From CAIWHR01 sp963813415 (GTDB lineage Bacteria > Pseudomonadota > Gammaproteobacteria > Burkholderiales > Casimicrobiaceae): a stretch of DNA of 64,000 nucleotides. The position numbers and the translations under genes are program-made. The notes below the pieces were generated by a model. It was not told where the DNA came from. It did no database searches and saw nothing but the letters and a program-made list of their open reading frames with translations. The stretch spans positions 372,001-436,000 of the forward strand of contig CAWEYW010000007.1 in NCBI GenBank assembly GCA_963813415.1, in the 5' to 3' direction. Positions 42,149 through 50,168 of the stretch are shown one piece after another (the first letter of the stretch is position 1; every line of letters begins with the position of its first letter).

Positions 42149-44379
42149 GAGCTGACCGTGACCTGGCAGGCATCGGCGTCGCCGAAGCGCTCGACCTTCA
42201 CGTCTTCCGCGACGGTGATCCGTGCGTGCGTGCCATCGTGCACGATCGCCGCCTGCACGAAACCGTCGAGCGTTTGCGCCGGCACGGGCCGGCCGAACAG
42301 CCAGAGCTGGGCGAGCGGCCGCGCGGCGTCGATGTCGCCGGTGTGGGGCACCGCCTGCCCGAGCGGCAGTGCGTAGCCTTCGCGCCCGAAGACGGGAAAC
42401 TGATCGGGCGTCGCGCGGTAGCGCACCACCCGGTTGCCCGGCAGCCTCTGCCGTGAATTGAGATCGAACCAGCCACCCGGAGGCAGCGCGATCTCGACGT
42501 CCCCGCCGGGCTGCACGATCGGCGCCACGAGGAGCGCATCGCCGCAGAGGAACTGCGTTTCGTAGCGCTGCACGAGCGCATTGCCCGGGAAGGCGAGCGG
42601 CATGGCGCGCAGCACGGGCATGCCGGAGCGGCTCGCCTGCAGAACGACCCGCTCGAGGTACGGCAGGAGCCGATAGCGGAACGCGAGCCACTTGCGGGCG
42701 ATCGCCTCCGCCTGTTCACCGAGGGCCCACGGCTCCCATTCGGCGGGGCCGCGGACCACGCAATGCGACGCGAACGACGCCACCTGCAACCAGCGCAGGC
42801 AGAGTTCCGCGTCGGGGGCCCTGCTGCCGTAGGTCCCGGGGGCCGCGATGGCATGCAGCGGCATGCCGCTCATGCCGAGCGAGAGCGCGCCGCGGATCGA
42901 CGCAGCGAGTCCCTCCCAGTCGTTCTGCGCCGCACGCCCGGCGGGGACGGTGGCGCGCTGGCTCGCGGTCCATCCGGCGCGGGCGAAGACGAGCGGCGGC
43001 CCATCCTGCGGCGCACGGAACCTGGCCGCGGCCTCGTACACGCAGCGGTTGTAGAGCAGCGGATAGACGTTGTGGAGGCGCACGCCGCGCTCGCCGCCAT
43101 GGGCCAGGGCATCGTCCGGAACATGCTCGCCGCCATCGGTCTGCACGGCGTCGACGCCGACGGCGAAAAGATCCGCGTGCGCGTCGCGCCACCATGCTGC
43201 AGCGGCCGGATTGGCGAAGTCCACGAGGCCGCAATCGGGCGGCTGCGCGCGGACAGACTGTGCGTTGGCGCCGGCGCCGAACCGCGCGCCGCCGAGCACG
43301 TACGGGCCGCCGTGCGGCGCGCGCAGCAGGTAGCCGCGGCTCGCCATCGCCTCGAAGAGCGGCGAATGCACCGACACGTACGGCGATTCGCAGATCGTCA
43401 CCCGCACGTCGTGGCGCTTGATGTCGCGCAGCGCGGCCGCCGCGTCGCCGAAACGCCTTGGATCCCACGTGAAATCGAACCCGCGCTCGATCGTCCACGT
43501 CGCCTGCGCGTCGAGGGTGATCGCGTCGCATGGAATCTTGCGCCGGCGCAGTTGCGCAATGGCGCGGGTGGCGTCCTCCGGCGTGGCGTAGCCCTTGCGC
43601 GCGAGTTGCAGTCCGAGGCTCCACAGCGGCACTTCCGGTGCATGTCCCGTGACATCGGCGTAGCGCTCGAGGATCGTCGCGGGCGTGTCCGCGACGAAGA
43701 GGAAGAGATCGAGCGCCTCGTCATCGACCACGACCGCGTACGTCCGGTGCGACCAGTCGGGGTGGCCGACACCGTGGATCACCGCGCCCGGCGTGTGCAC
43801 GAATGCGCCCCACGCCCCCTTGCCGTCGCCGGGACTCCACGCGAACGGCGTCTCGTGATGGGCGAGACCGGTGTTCACGCCCTGGGCGTCCTGCACCCAG
43901 GAATGCAGGAGCTGCCCGCGACGGTCCAGCGAGCCGTATTTCTCGCCGAGGCCGTAGATGGGCTCACCGGATGCGAGCGCGACGGCTGCCGTCCATTGGC
44001 CGCCCTGCCGGATGCGCCCGAATGCCGGGATGCGCGTCGTGCCGTCGGGAGACTCGTCATCGATCGAGCCGGCGACGAGCGCGCCATTGCGCAACAGGCG
44101 AAAACGCAGCGGCGAGGGGCGCAGCTCCAGGGTGGCATCGCCGCTGCCGAAACGGTAGACGCCGTCCTCCTGCGCGAAGGTGCAGGCCTTCGTGCGACCG
44201 GCGATGAGTCCGTGATCGGGACGCGTCTTCGGTCCGACCCGCAGCCGGAAGACGCCGGGGCCGAACGCGGAAACTTCCAGGATGTCGCCGGTCGAGGTCG
44301 CGAACGATGCGCCGGACGCCGTCGATCCGATGCAATGCGGCGCCTCGAGGCGCAGGTACGAGGTGGCGTCGAAAGGCAT
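42145..44379 (-). CDS. Glycoside hydrolase family 31-like protein with altered acid/base site
   Basis: A 744-residue protein with the GH31 layout: N-terminal beta-sandwich (GEPIYGLGEKYGSLDRRGQL), then the barrel, with the nucleophile motif DAVQTDGGEHVPDDA (Asp about 415), FARAGWTASQR (about 465-475) and SIRGALSLGMSGMP (about 495-507), then C-terminal beta domains. In active GH31 enzymes the acid/base Asp sits in a GD-N/C/I motif about 6-8 residues before WEGL and a HDIGGF motif follows; here those positions read GRAAQNDWEGL and LHAIAAPGTYG. Activity is therefore doubtful or different. No signal peptide is seen, so it is probably cytosolic. Confidence 0.8.
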   Translation of the reverse strand: MPFDATSYLRLEAPHCIGSTASGASFATSTGDILEVSAFGPGVFRLRVGPKTRPDHGLIAGRTKACTFAQEDGVYRFGSGDATLELRPSPLRFRLLRNGALVAGSIDDESPDGTTRIPAFGRIRQGGQWTAAVALASGEPIYGLGEKYGSLDRRGQLLHSWVQDAQGVNTGLAHHETPFAWSPGDGKGAWGAFVHTPGAVIHGVGHPDWSHRTYAVVVDDEALDLFLFVADTPATILERYADVTGHAPEVPLWSLGLQLARKGYATPEDATRAIAQLRRRKIPCDAITLDAQATWTIERGFDFTWDPRRFGDAAAALRDIKRHDVRVTICESPYVSVHSPLFEAMASRGYLLRAPHGGPYVLGGARFGAGANAQSVRAQPPDCGLVDFANPAAAAWWRDAHADLFAVGVDAVQTDGGEHVPDDALAHGGERGVRLHNVYPLLYNRCVYEAAARFRAPQDGPPLVFARAGWTASQRATVPAGRAAQNDWEGLAASIRGALSLGMSGMPLHAIAAPGTYGSRAPDAELCLRWLQVASFASHCVVRGPAEWEPWALGEQAEAIARKWLAFRYRLLPYLERVVLQASRSGMPVLRAMPLAFPGNALVQRYETQFLCGDALLVAPIVQPGGDVEIALPPGGWFDLNSRQRLPGNRVVRYRATPDQFPVFGREGYALPLGQAVPHTGDIDAARPLAQLWLFGRPVPAQTLDGFVQAAIVHDGTHARITVAEDVKVERFGDADACQVTVSS

Positions 44380-44396
44380 CGGGCCGGCTCAGCGCG

Positions 44397-45293
44397 TCAG
44401 CCGGCGAAGAACGGTTCCGGAAGCCCGGGGGCTTCGACCTGCATGGCGAAAAGACCGCCGGACTGCGGAAACCGCTGCAGCTCCTCGTCGGAAAGCTGCT
44501 GCCGTGCGGTGGTCACGTACAGGGTGCGCAGGTCCGGGCCGCCGAACGCGCACATCGACGGGCAGCTCGCCGGCACTGGATGACGTGCCAGCACCTCGCC
44601 GCGCGGCGAGAAGCGCACCACGGCACTGCCGTGATACAGCGCGATCCAGTAGCAGCCGTCGCTGTCGACGGCACCACCGTCCGGACGATCGCCGGGTGCG
44701 GTGAAGCGCGCGAACACCCGGCCGTTGGCGAGATCACCGGTGCGCGGATCGAAATCGAACGCACGCACCGTCTGCGCCGGCGTGTCGGCGTGATACATCG
44801 TGCGCCCGTCCGGGCTCCATGCGAGCCCGTTGGAGATCGTCATGTCGCCCAGCACGCGCGTCAGCTGCCCGTCGGTCTCCAGGCGCAGCAGCGCTGCCGT
44901 GGCGCCGTCGCGCTTCTCGTTCATGTATCCAGGCCAGAAGCGCCCCTGCGGGTCGCAGCGCCCGTCGTTGAAGCGATGCGTCGCGGGGTCGTACGGCGCG
45001 TCGGCGAGCTTGCGCTGCGGCCGGCCGTCGCGCTCGAGCCGCCACACGCCGCTGCGCAACGCGGCGATGAACCCGCCACTGCGGCACAGCGCGAAGCAGC
45101 CGATCGACTCCGGCAGCTGCATCTTCACGTTGCGGCCACTGCGCGGGTCGAAGCGATTGAGCGAGGGCTCGCGGATGTCGATCCAGTACAGCACCTGCTC
45201 GACCAGCGACCATACCGGGCCTTCGCCGAGGCTGGCGCGCGCGTCGAGGACGCACGTGAACGGCGAAGTGGCGGAAGAAGCGGCGATAGTCAT
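44397..45293 (-). CDS. SMP-30/gluconolactonase family sugar lactonase
   Basis: A 298-residue six-bladed propeller lactonase that opens sugar lactones to aldonic acids. Metal ligands are visible: Glu in ASLGEGPVWS, Asn in THRFNDGRCDPQGRFWPGYM, Asn/Asp in TISNGLAWSPDGRTMYHADT and the second Asp in RPDGGAVDSDGCYWIA. ATG 45293 overlaps the stop of the mutarotase gene by four bases; the longer frame is antisense or out-of-frame sequence. With the mutarotase and the GH31 protein it suggests an oxidative sugar route, although no sugar dehydrogenase lies in this cluster. Confidence 0.88.
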   Translation of the reverse strand: MTIAASSATSPFTCVLDARASLGEGPVWSLVEQVLYWIDIREPSLNRFDPRSGRNVKMQLPESIGCFALCRSGGFIAALRSGVWRLERDGRPQRKLADAPYDPATHRFNDGRCDPQGRFWPGYMNEKRDGATAALLRLETDGQLTRVLGDMTISNGLAWSPDGRTMYHADTPAQTVRAFDFDPRTGDLANGRVFARFTAPGDRPDGGAVDSDGCYWIALYHGSAVVRFSPRGEVLARHPVPASCPSMCAFGGPDLRTLYVTTARQQLSDEELQRFPQSGGLFAMQVEAPGLPEPFFAG

Positions 45294-46210
45294 GCGAGCT
45301 CTCGGGTGGAGATCTCCATCGTACAAGAAAAGGATTCGCCCGGACCGAGCAGCCGCGTCCCGGTGTCGCGTTCGCCGCGCTCGGCCCGGTTGAACGCATC
45401 GGTCATCTGCGAGACCGGCTCGATGGCGAGAAAGGTGCCGTGCGAGGGAATGTAAACGACGAAGTAGGGACACGCGCTGTCGCCGCGCATCGTGGTGAGT
45501 CGCGCCCGGCCGGGGTAGCGGAGCTGCGCTTCGCCTTGCCATCCGGTGTAGACGTTGTCGAGAAACATGTCGGAGATGGCGCGCGGCGGATCGAACTGGA
45601 ACCTGTCGGCAACCGGCACGTGGCGCACGGGCAGGATCGTGTCGCTGCTTTCCCAGACGCCCGTGGCGATGAAGCCGAGCGTCGTGTCCGCGCCGCCCGG
45701 GAAGAACGGGTGCCAGCCCAGCCCGAACGGGAACGTCGCCTCGCCGCGGTTGGTGAGCGTGAGCCGCATGCGCAGCACGGCTTGCTGCTCGTCACCGCGC
45801 AACTGGAACCAGTGTGTGGTGCGGAACGGCCATGGCCAGGCACGCGCGTCGGCGTCGTTCGCGCCAGGAGTGTGCTCGCAGGCCAGGAGCGCGGTGTCCT
45901 GATCGTGATCGACCACCACCCACGGCCGCTGCCAGCCGACGCCGTGAATCGCATGCGGATGGTCGCCGAAGTTGCGGTCGAGCTGATGCGTCGTGCCGCG
46001 GAACGTGAGGCGCGCCTGCTCGATGCGATTCGAATACGGCACCAGCGGATAGCACGCGTGGCGGCGCACGTCGCCTTCCGCCACGACTTCGGCCGGTGTC
46101 GGCCGCAACACCGGCTGGTCGCGCCAGTCGAAGCGCGCGATCGCGCCCCCCGTCGCGGGCGCGAGGTCGATCACGGCAGCGGCGTGGCGGAGGGTGATCA
46201 GGGAGGTCAT
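45290..46210 (-). CDS. Aldose 1-epimerase (mutarotase)
   Basis: Interconverts alpha and beta anomers of aldoses. The 306 residues show CYPLVPYSNRIEQARLTFRG, then IHGVGWQRPW (catalytic His), the FGLGWHPFFP motif and the C-terminal glutamate region AIEPVSQMTDAFN. It belongs to the GalM-like superfamily; the sugar cannot be named. It is first in the minus-strand run mutarotase-SMP30-GH31-pdxA-rsmA, in which neighbouring genes overlap by four bases at two junctions. Confidence 0.88.
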   Translation of the reverse strand: MTSLITLRHAAAVIDLAPATGGAIARFDWRDQPVLRPTPAEVVAEGDVRRHACYPLVPYSNRIEQARLTFRGTTHQLDRNFGDHPHAIHGVGWQRPWVVVDHDQDTALLACEHTPGANDADARAWPWPFRTTHWFQLRGDEQQAVLRMRLTLTNRGEATFPFGLGWHPFFPGGADTTLGFIATGVWESSDTILPVRHVPVADRFQFDPPRAISDMFLDNVYTGWQGEAQLRYPGRARLTTMRGDSACPYFVVYIPSHGTFLAIEPVSQMTDAFNRAERGERDTGTRLLGPGESFSCTMEISTRELA

Positions 46211-46363
46211 GCGTGACAGTCAGCGCGGTTGCGTGCGTCGGCGCTGGCGTCGATTCTACGCTGGCGTCCCTGGACAATTCGGGCGCGTACCGTGGCGACG
46301 TGCGGTCACCGGCGCGCAGCCGTGACGACGCCGCGCGATCCGGAACGCCGCGCAGCGCTGACC

Positions 46364-46369
46364 TATAAT
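46364..46369 (+). promoter_or_regulatory. Consensus -10 box for azlC
   Basis: A perfect TATAAT stands 54 bases before the azlC ATG in the 212-base gap divergent from the mutarotase gene. There is no matching -35 hexamer. The transcript would begin near 46376, just before the stem-loop at 46381. The rest of the gap (46211-46360) shows nothing recognisable. Confidence 0.5.
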
Positions 46370-46380
46370 GCGGACTCCCA

Positions 46381-46405
46381 GGGAAGCGTTCGGCTTCCCT
46401 TTTTT
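46381..46405 (+). terminator. Terminator-like hairpin in the azlC leader
   Basis: GGGAAGC-GTTCG-GCTTCCC (perfect 7-bp stem) is followed by six T residues, the form of an intrinsic terminator. It lies between the TATAAT box and azlC, with no upstream plus-strand gene to terminate. It would therefore act on the azlC leader (attenuation) or mark a very short transcript. Confidence 0.7.
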
Positions 46406-46422
46406 GTTGCCGCGACCCGCCC

Positions 46423-47130
46423 ATGTCACGCGCCTTCTCCGCCAGGGATTTTCGCGAAGGATTCCTGGAAATGCTGCCGGCGTGCATCGCCCTGATTCCG
46501 TTCGGGCTCGTGACCGGCATCGGTGCGGCAGCCGCCGGCGCGGACTTCTGGGCCGCACTCGGGATGAGCGCGATCATCTTCTCCGGTGCGGCGCAGGTGC
46601 TCGCCGCGCAGCTCTTTGCGAACGGCGCGCCAGTCGGGGTCATCATCCTGACGTGCTTCGTCGCCGGGCTGCGCTTCCTCCTCTACAGCGCGGCGATGGC
46701 GCCTTACCTGCGGCCGTTGCCGGCGCGCTGGCAGCAGGGCCTTGCGTTCCTGCTCACCGACCAGGCGTTCGCGGCCTCGATCCGCCGTTTCGACGCCAGC
46801 GCCGATCCACGGGCCGGCGCATCGCATTTCCTCGGCGGCGGATCGGCGCTGTGGATCGAGTGGCAGATCACCAACATGATCGGCTTCTTCGCCGGCGCGG
46901 CCATTCCGGCCTCGTGGTCCCTCGATTTTGCCGTGCCGCTGTGCTTTCTTGCGCTCGTTGCCCCGGCCCTGCGCAGCGCGCCGCACCTCGGTGCCGCGCT
47001 GATCGCAGGTGTCAGCGTGCTGCTCCTCGGCGGACTGCCGATGAAGCTCAACCTCATCGCCGCAGGCCTGCTGGGAATCGCTGCGGGCATCGTCACGGAG
47101 CTCGCGACCGCGCGAGCACGGCGCCCATGA
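46423..47130 (+). CDS. azlC: AzlC family branched-chain amino acid exporter subunit
   Basis: Large membrane subunit of the AzlCD exporter (also YgaZ). The 235 residues have FREGFLEMLPACIALIPFGL at the N-terminus, then ALGMSAIIFSGAAQVLAAQL and FVAGLRFLLYSAAMAPYLRP, all typical. ATG 46423 lacks a good Shine-Dalgarno. Its stop overlaps the azlD start (ATGA). Export of leucine-type amino acids is the family role; the actual substrate is inferred only. Confidence 0.92.
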   Translation: MSRAFSARDFREGFLEMLPACIALIPFGLVTGIGAAAAGADFWAALGMSAIIFSGAAQVLAAQLFANGAPVGVIILTCFVAGLRFLLYSAAMAPYLRPLPARWQQGLAFLLTDQAFAASIRRFDASADPRAGASHFLGGGSALWIEWQITNMIGFFAGAAIPASWSLDFAVPLCFLALVAPALRSAPHLGAALIAGVSVLLLGGLPMKLNLIAAGLLGIAAGIVTELATARARRP

Positions 47131-47462
47131 GCCCGATGCTCACCATCTGGACGGTGATCGTCGTCGTCGGGTTCCTCAATTATCTTTCCCGGCTCTCGTT
47201 CATCGCGCTCTTTTCCCGCCGCAGCATGCCGTCCGCAGTGGCGCGCGCGCTCAAATACGTTCCGGCGGCCATGCTGACGGCGCTGGTCGTGCCGATGATC
47301 GTCACGGCGCCTGTCGCAGGTGCCGCGGTCCATCTCAATCCGCGCATCTGGGCGGCGCTGGTCGCGGCCGTGGTGGCGTTCCGCACGGGCAGCACCCTGC
47401 CTACGCTGGCAGCCGGCATGGCCACGCTCTGGGTTCTGCAGGCCACGTTCCTTCCGGCGTGA
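47127..47462 (+). CDS. azlD: AzlD family branched-chain amino acid exporter subunit
   Basis: Small membrane partner of AzlC (YgaH-like), 111 residues with three to four helices (MLTIWTVIVVVGFLNYLSRL, LKYVPAAMLTALVVPMIVTA, GSTLPTLAAGMATLWVLQA). ATG 47127 overlaps the azlC stop by four bases; the longer frame runs antiparallel to nothing coding and is azlC's shadow. Confidence 0.9.
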   Translation: MSPMLTIWTVIVVVGFLNYLSRLSFIALFSRRSMPSAVARALKYVPAAMLTALVVPMIVTAPVAGAAVHLNPRIWAALVAAVVAFRTGSTLPTLAAGMATLWVLQATFLPA

Positions 47463-47513
47463 GATGCCCGTGTCCGTCATCGGCTACCATTGCACATCCG
47501 TCCCGGAGATCCC

Positions 47514-48359
47514 ATGCGCTTCGAAGGCACCGATACCTACATCGCCACCCCGGACCTGATGCTCGCCGTCAATGCGGCGATCGCGCTGGAGCGGCCGCTG
47601 CTCGTCAAGGGCGAGCCCGGCACTGGCAAGACGATGCTGGCCGAGGAGGTCGCGCGCTCGCTGCAGCGGCCGCTCTACCAGTGGCACGTCAAGTCGACCA
47701 CCAAGGCGCAGCAGGGCCTCTACGAATACGACGCCGTCTCGCGGCTGCGCGACTCGCAGCTCGGCGACGGCCGCGTGGCCGACATCGGCAACTACATCAA
47801 GCGCGGCGTGCTCTGGGAAGCGTTCGAGTCGGAAGCGCCGGCCGTCGTGCTGATCGACGAGGTCGACAAGGCGGACATCGAGTTCCCGAACGACCTCCTG
47901 CGCGAGCTCGACCGCATGGAGTTCCACGTCTACGAGACGCAGGAGACCATCCATGCGCGCCATCGACCGCTCGTGGTGATCACGAGCAACAACGAGAAGG
48001 AACTGCCGGATGCGTTCCTGCGCCGCTGCTTCTTTCATTACATCCGCTTTCCCGATCGCGAGACGATGACGCGGATCGTGGACGTGCATTTTCCGGGGCT
48101 CAAGAAGACGCTGCTCCGGGAAGCGCTCGAGGTGTTCTTCAACCTGCGCGAGGTGCCGGGTCTCAAGAAGCGCCCGTCGACGTCCGAGCTGCTCGACTGG
48201 CTCAAGCTGCTGCTGGCGGAGGACATCCCGCCCGAGGCGCTGCGCAGCACGGACAAGAAGGTGCTGATCCCGCCGCTGCACGGCGCCCTGCTCAAGAACG
48301 AGCAGGACGTGCACCTGTTCGAGCGCGTCGCGTTCATGGCGCGCGCCGGGCGCAGCTGA
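47514..48359 (+). CDS. MoxR-family AAA+ ATPase
   Basis: A 281-residue chaperone-like ATPase of the MoxR/CoxD type. Walker A LLVKGEPGTGKTMLAEEVAR, Walker B AVVLIDEVDKADIEFPNDLL, sensor 1 PLVVITSNNEKELPDAFLRR and a lid domain are visible. MoxR proteins act with VWA-domain partners in maturation of other proteins; that partner is encoded two genes downstream (48992-50167). ATG 47514 has GGAG a few bases upstream. Confidence 0.92.
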   Translation: MRFEGTDTYIATPDLMLAVNAAIALERPLLVKGEPGTGKTMLAEEVARSLQRPLYQWHVKSTTKAQQGLYEYDAVSRLRDSQLGDGRVADIGNYIKRGVLWEAFESEAPAVVLIDEVDKADIEFPNDLLRELDRMEFHVYETQETIHARHRPLVVITSNNEKELPDAFLRRCFFHYIRFPDRETMTRIVDVHFPGLKKTLLREALEVFFNLREVPGLKKRPSTSELLDWLKLLLAEDIPPEALRSTDKKVLIPPLHGALLKNEQDVHLFERVAFMARAGRS

Positions 48360-48364
48360 CCCGA

Positions 48365-48979
48365 ATGTCCTTCATCGCCCCCATCGTGCTGTCGGGCCGT
48401 CACGCGATCCTGGAGCCGCTCGCGCGGGAGCACGAAGAAGGGTTGCGGGCGGCAGCGTCCGATGGCGCGCTCTGGGAGCTCTGGTACACCTCGGTGCCGC
48501 CGCCGGAGCGCGTCGGCGCGTACATCGAGACCGCTCTCGACATGCGCGAGCGCCTGGGCGCATTCCCGTTCGTGGTGCGCGACCTCGCTTCCGGCGAGAT
48601 CGTCGGGACCACGCGTTACTTCAACGTGGAGGCGGCGCACCGCCGGCTCGAGATCGGCCACACCTGGTACGCAAGGCGCGCGCAGCGCACCGCGATCAAC
48701 ACCGAGTGCAAGCTCCTGCTCCTTGGGCACGCCTTCGAGCAGCTCGGTTGCATCGCGGTGGAGCTGCGCACCAGCACGTTCAATTTCGCCTCGCGCGAGG
48801 CGATCGCGCGCCTCGGCGCGAAGCAGGACGGCATCCTGCGCAACCACATGCTCCTGCCCGACGGCACCCGCCGCGATACCGTGGTGTTCAGCATCCTCGA
48901 CACCGAATGGCCGGCCGTGCGCAAGCACCTGGTCTTTCGCCTGCAGCGGCACGGGGGCGGCGGTGCGGCGACCGTGTGA
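48365..48979 (+). CDS. GNAT-family acetyltransferase (RimJ/RimL-like)
   Basis: A 204-residue acyltransferase: IVLSGRHAILEPLAREHEEG, then FVVRDLASGEIVGTTRYFNV, RRLEIGHTWYARRAQRTAIN, NTECKLLLLGHAFEQLGCIA and RTSTFNFASREAIARLGAKQ. The pattern fits the RimJ/RimL-type N-acetyltransferases. The gene starts 6 bases after moxR and ends 12 bases before the VWA gene, so it has become part of that operon. The target is unknown. Confidence 0.88.
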   Translation: MSFIAPIVLSGRHAILEPLAREHEEGLRAAASDGALWELWYTSVPPPERVGAYIETALDMRERLGAFPFVVRDLASGEIVGTTRYFNVEAAHRRLEIGHTWYARRAQRTAINTECKLLLLGHAFEQLGCIAVELRTSTFNFASREAIARLGAKQDGILRNHMLLPDGTRRDTVVFSILDTEWPAVRKHLVFRLQRHGGGGAATV

Positions 48980-48991
48980 TGCGGTGACGGC

Positions 48992-50167
48992 ATGCTGGTC
49001 GACTTCTTCCTGCATCTCAAGGCGTCGCGCCTGCCGGTCTCGACGCGCGAGTTCCTGACCCTGCTCGAGGCACTCGACGCCCGCGTGGTGTCGCTCTCGC
49101 TCGACGACTTCTACGTCCTTGCGCGCACCTGTCTCGTGAAGGACGAGGCGCATTTCGACCGCTTCGACCTCGCCTTCGGGTCCTATTTCAAGGGCGTCAA
49201 CGCGATCTTCGACATTCGCGCGGAGATTCCGGAAGCCTGGCTGCGCAAGGAATTCGAGCGCCATCTGAGCCCCGAGGACAAGGCTCGCATCGAAGCGCTC
49301 GGCGGGCTCGACAAGCTGCTGGAGACCTTCAAGCAGCGCCTCGCCGAACAGAAGGAGCGACATGCGGGCGGCTCCAAGTGGATCGGCACGGGCGGTACCA
49401 GTCCGTTCGGCGCGTACGGCTACAACCCCGAGGGCATCCGCATCGGCCAGGTCGGCAGCGGCAACCGCAGCGCCGTCAAGGTCTGGGACGAGCGCAGCTT
49501 CCGCAATCTCGACGGCGAGGTCGAGCTCAACACGCGCAACCTCAAGATCGCGCTGCGCAAGCTGCGCCGGTTCGCGCGCGAAGGCGTGCCGGAGGAGCTC
49601 GATCTGCCCGGCACCATCGAGGGCACGGCGCGCAATGCCGGGTGGCTCGATCTGCATCTCGTCCCCGAGCGGCGCAACCGCATCAAGGTGCTGCTGTTCC
49701 TCGATGTCGGCGGATCGATGGATCCGCACGTGCGCACCTGCGAGGAGCTCTTCTCCGCGGCCAAGAGCGAATTCCGGCATCTCGAGCACTTCTACTTCCA
49801 CAACTGCGTGTACGACCACGTGTGGCGCGACAACGGGCGCCGGCGCAACGAGCGCAAGTCGACGCTGGAGATCCTGCGTACCTACGGCCCCGACTGGAAG
49901 GTGGTGTTCGTCGGCGACGCGGCCATGAGTCCGTACGAGCTCGTGGAGGTCGGCGGCAGCGTCGAATACAGCAACGACGAGCCCGGCATCGTCTGGCTCA
50001 AGCGCCTGGTGGACCACTTTCGCCGCACGATCTGGTGGAACCCGGAGCCGCCGCGTGCGTGGGAGTACACGCGGTCCACGCAACTCGTGCTGCAGGTGCT
50101 GGGACCGCGCATGTTCCCGCTGACGCTGGACGGCGTCGCGCGCGGGATCGACGCCCTGCGGCACTGA
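48992..50167 (+). CDS. VWA-domain (CoxE-like) protein, MoxR partner
   Basis: A 391-residue protein with an N-terminal helical domain (VDFFLHLKASRLPVSTREFL) and a C-terminal von Willebrand A-like domain. The metal-dependent adhesion site is recognisable as LLFLDVGGSMDPHVRTC (DxGxSM form), with VFVGDAAMSPYELVEVGGSV further on. No signal peptide or membrane helix, so cytoplasmic. CoxE/MoxR pairs help mature metalloenzymes such as CO dehydrogenase; no such enzyme is encoded in this window. Confidence 0.88.
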   Translation: MLVDFFLHLKASRLPVSTREFLTLLEALDARVVSLSLDDFYVLARTCLVKDEAHFDRFDLAFGSYFKGVNAIFDIRAEIPEAWLRKEFERHLSPEDKARIEALGGLDKLLETFKQRLAEQKERHAGGSKWIGTGGTSPFGAYGYNPEGIRIGQVGSGNRSAVKVWDERSFRNLDGEVELNTRNLKIALRKLRRFAREGVPEELDLPGTIEGTARNAGWLDLHLVPERRNRIKVLLFLDVGGSMDPHVRTCEELFSAAKSEFRHLEHFYFHNCVYDHVWRDNGRRRNERKSTLEILRTYGPDWKVVFVGDAAMSPYELVEVGGSVEYSNDEPGIVWLKRLVDHFRRTIWWNPEPPRAWEYTRSTQLVLQVLGPRMFPLTLDGVARGIDALRH

Positions 50168-50168
50168 C

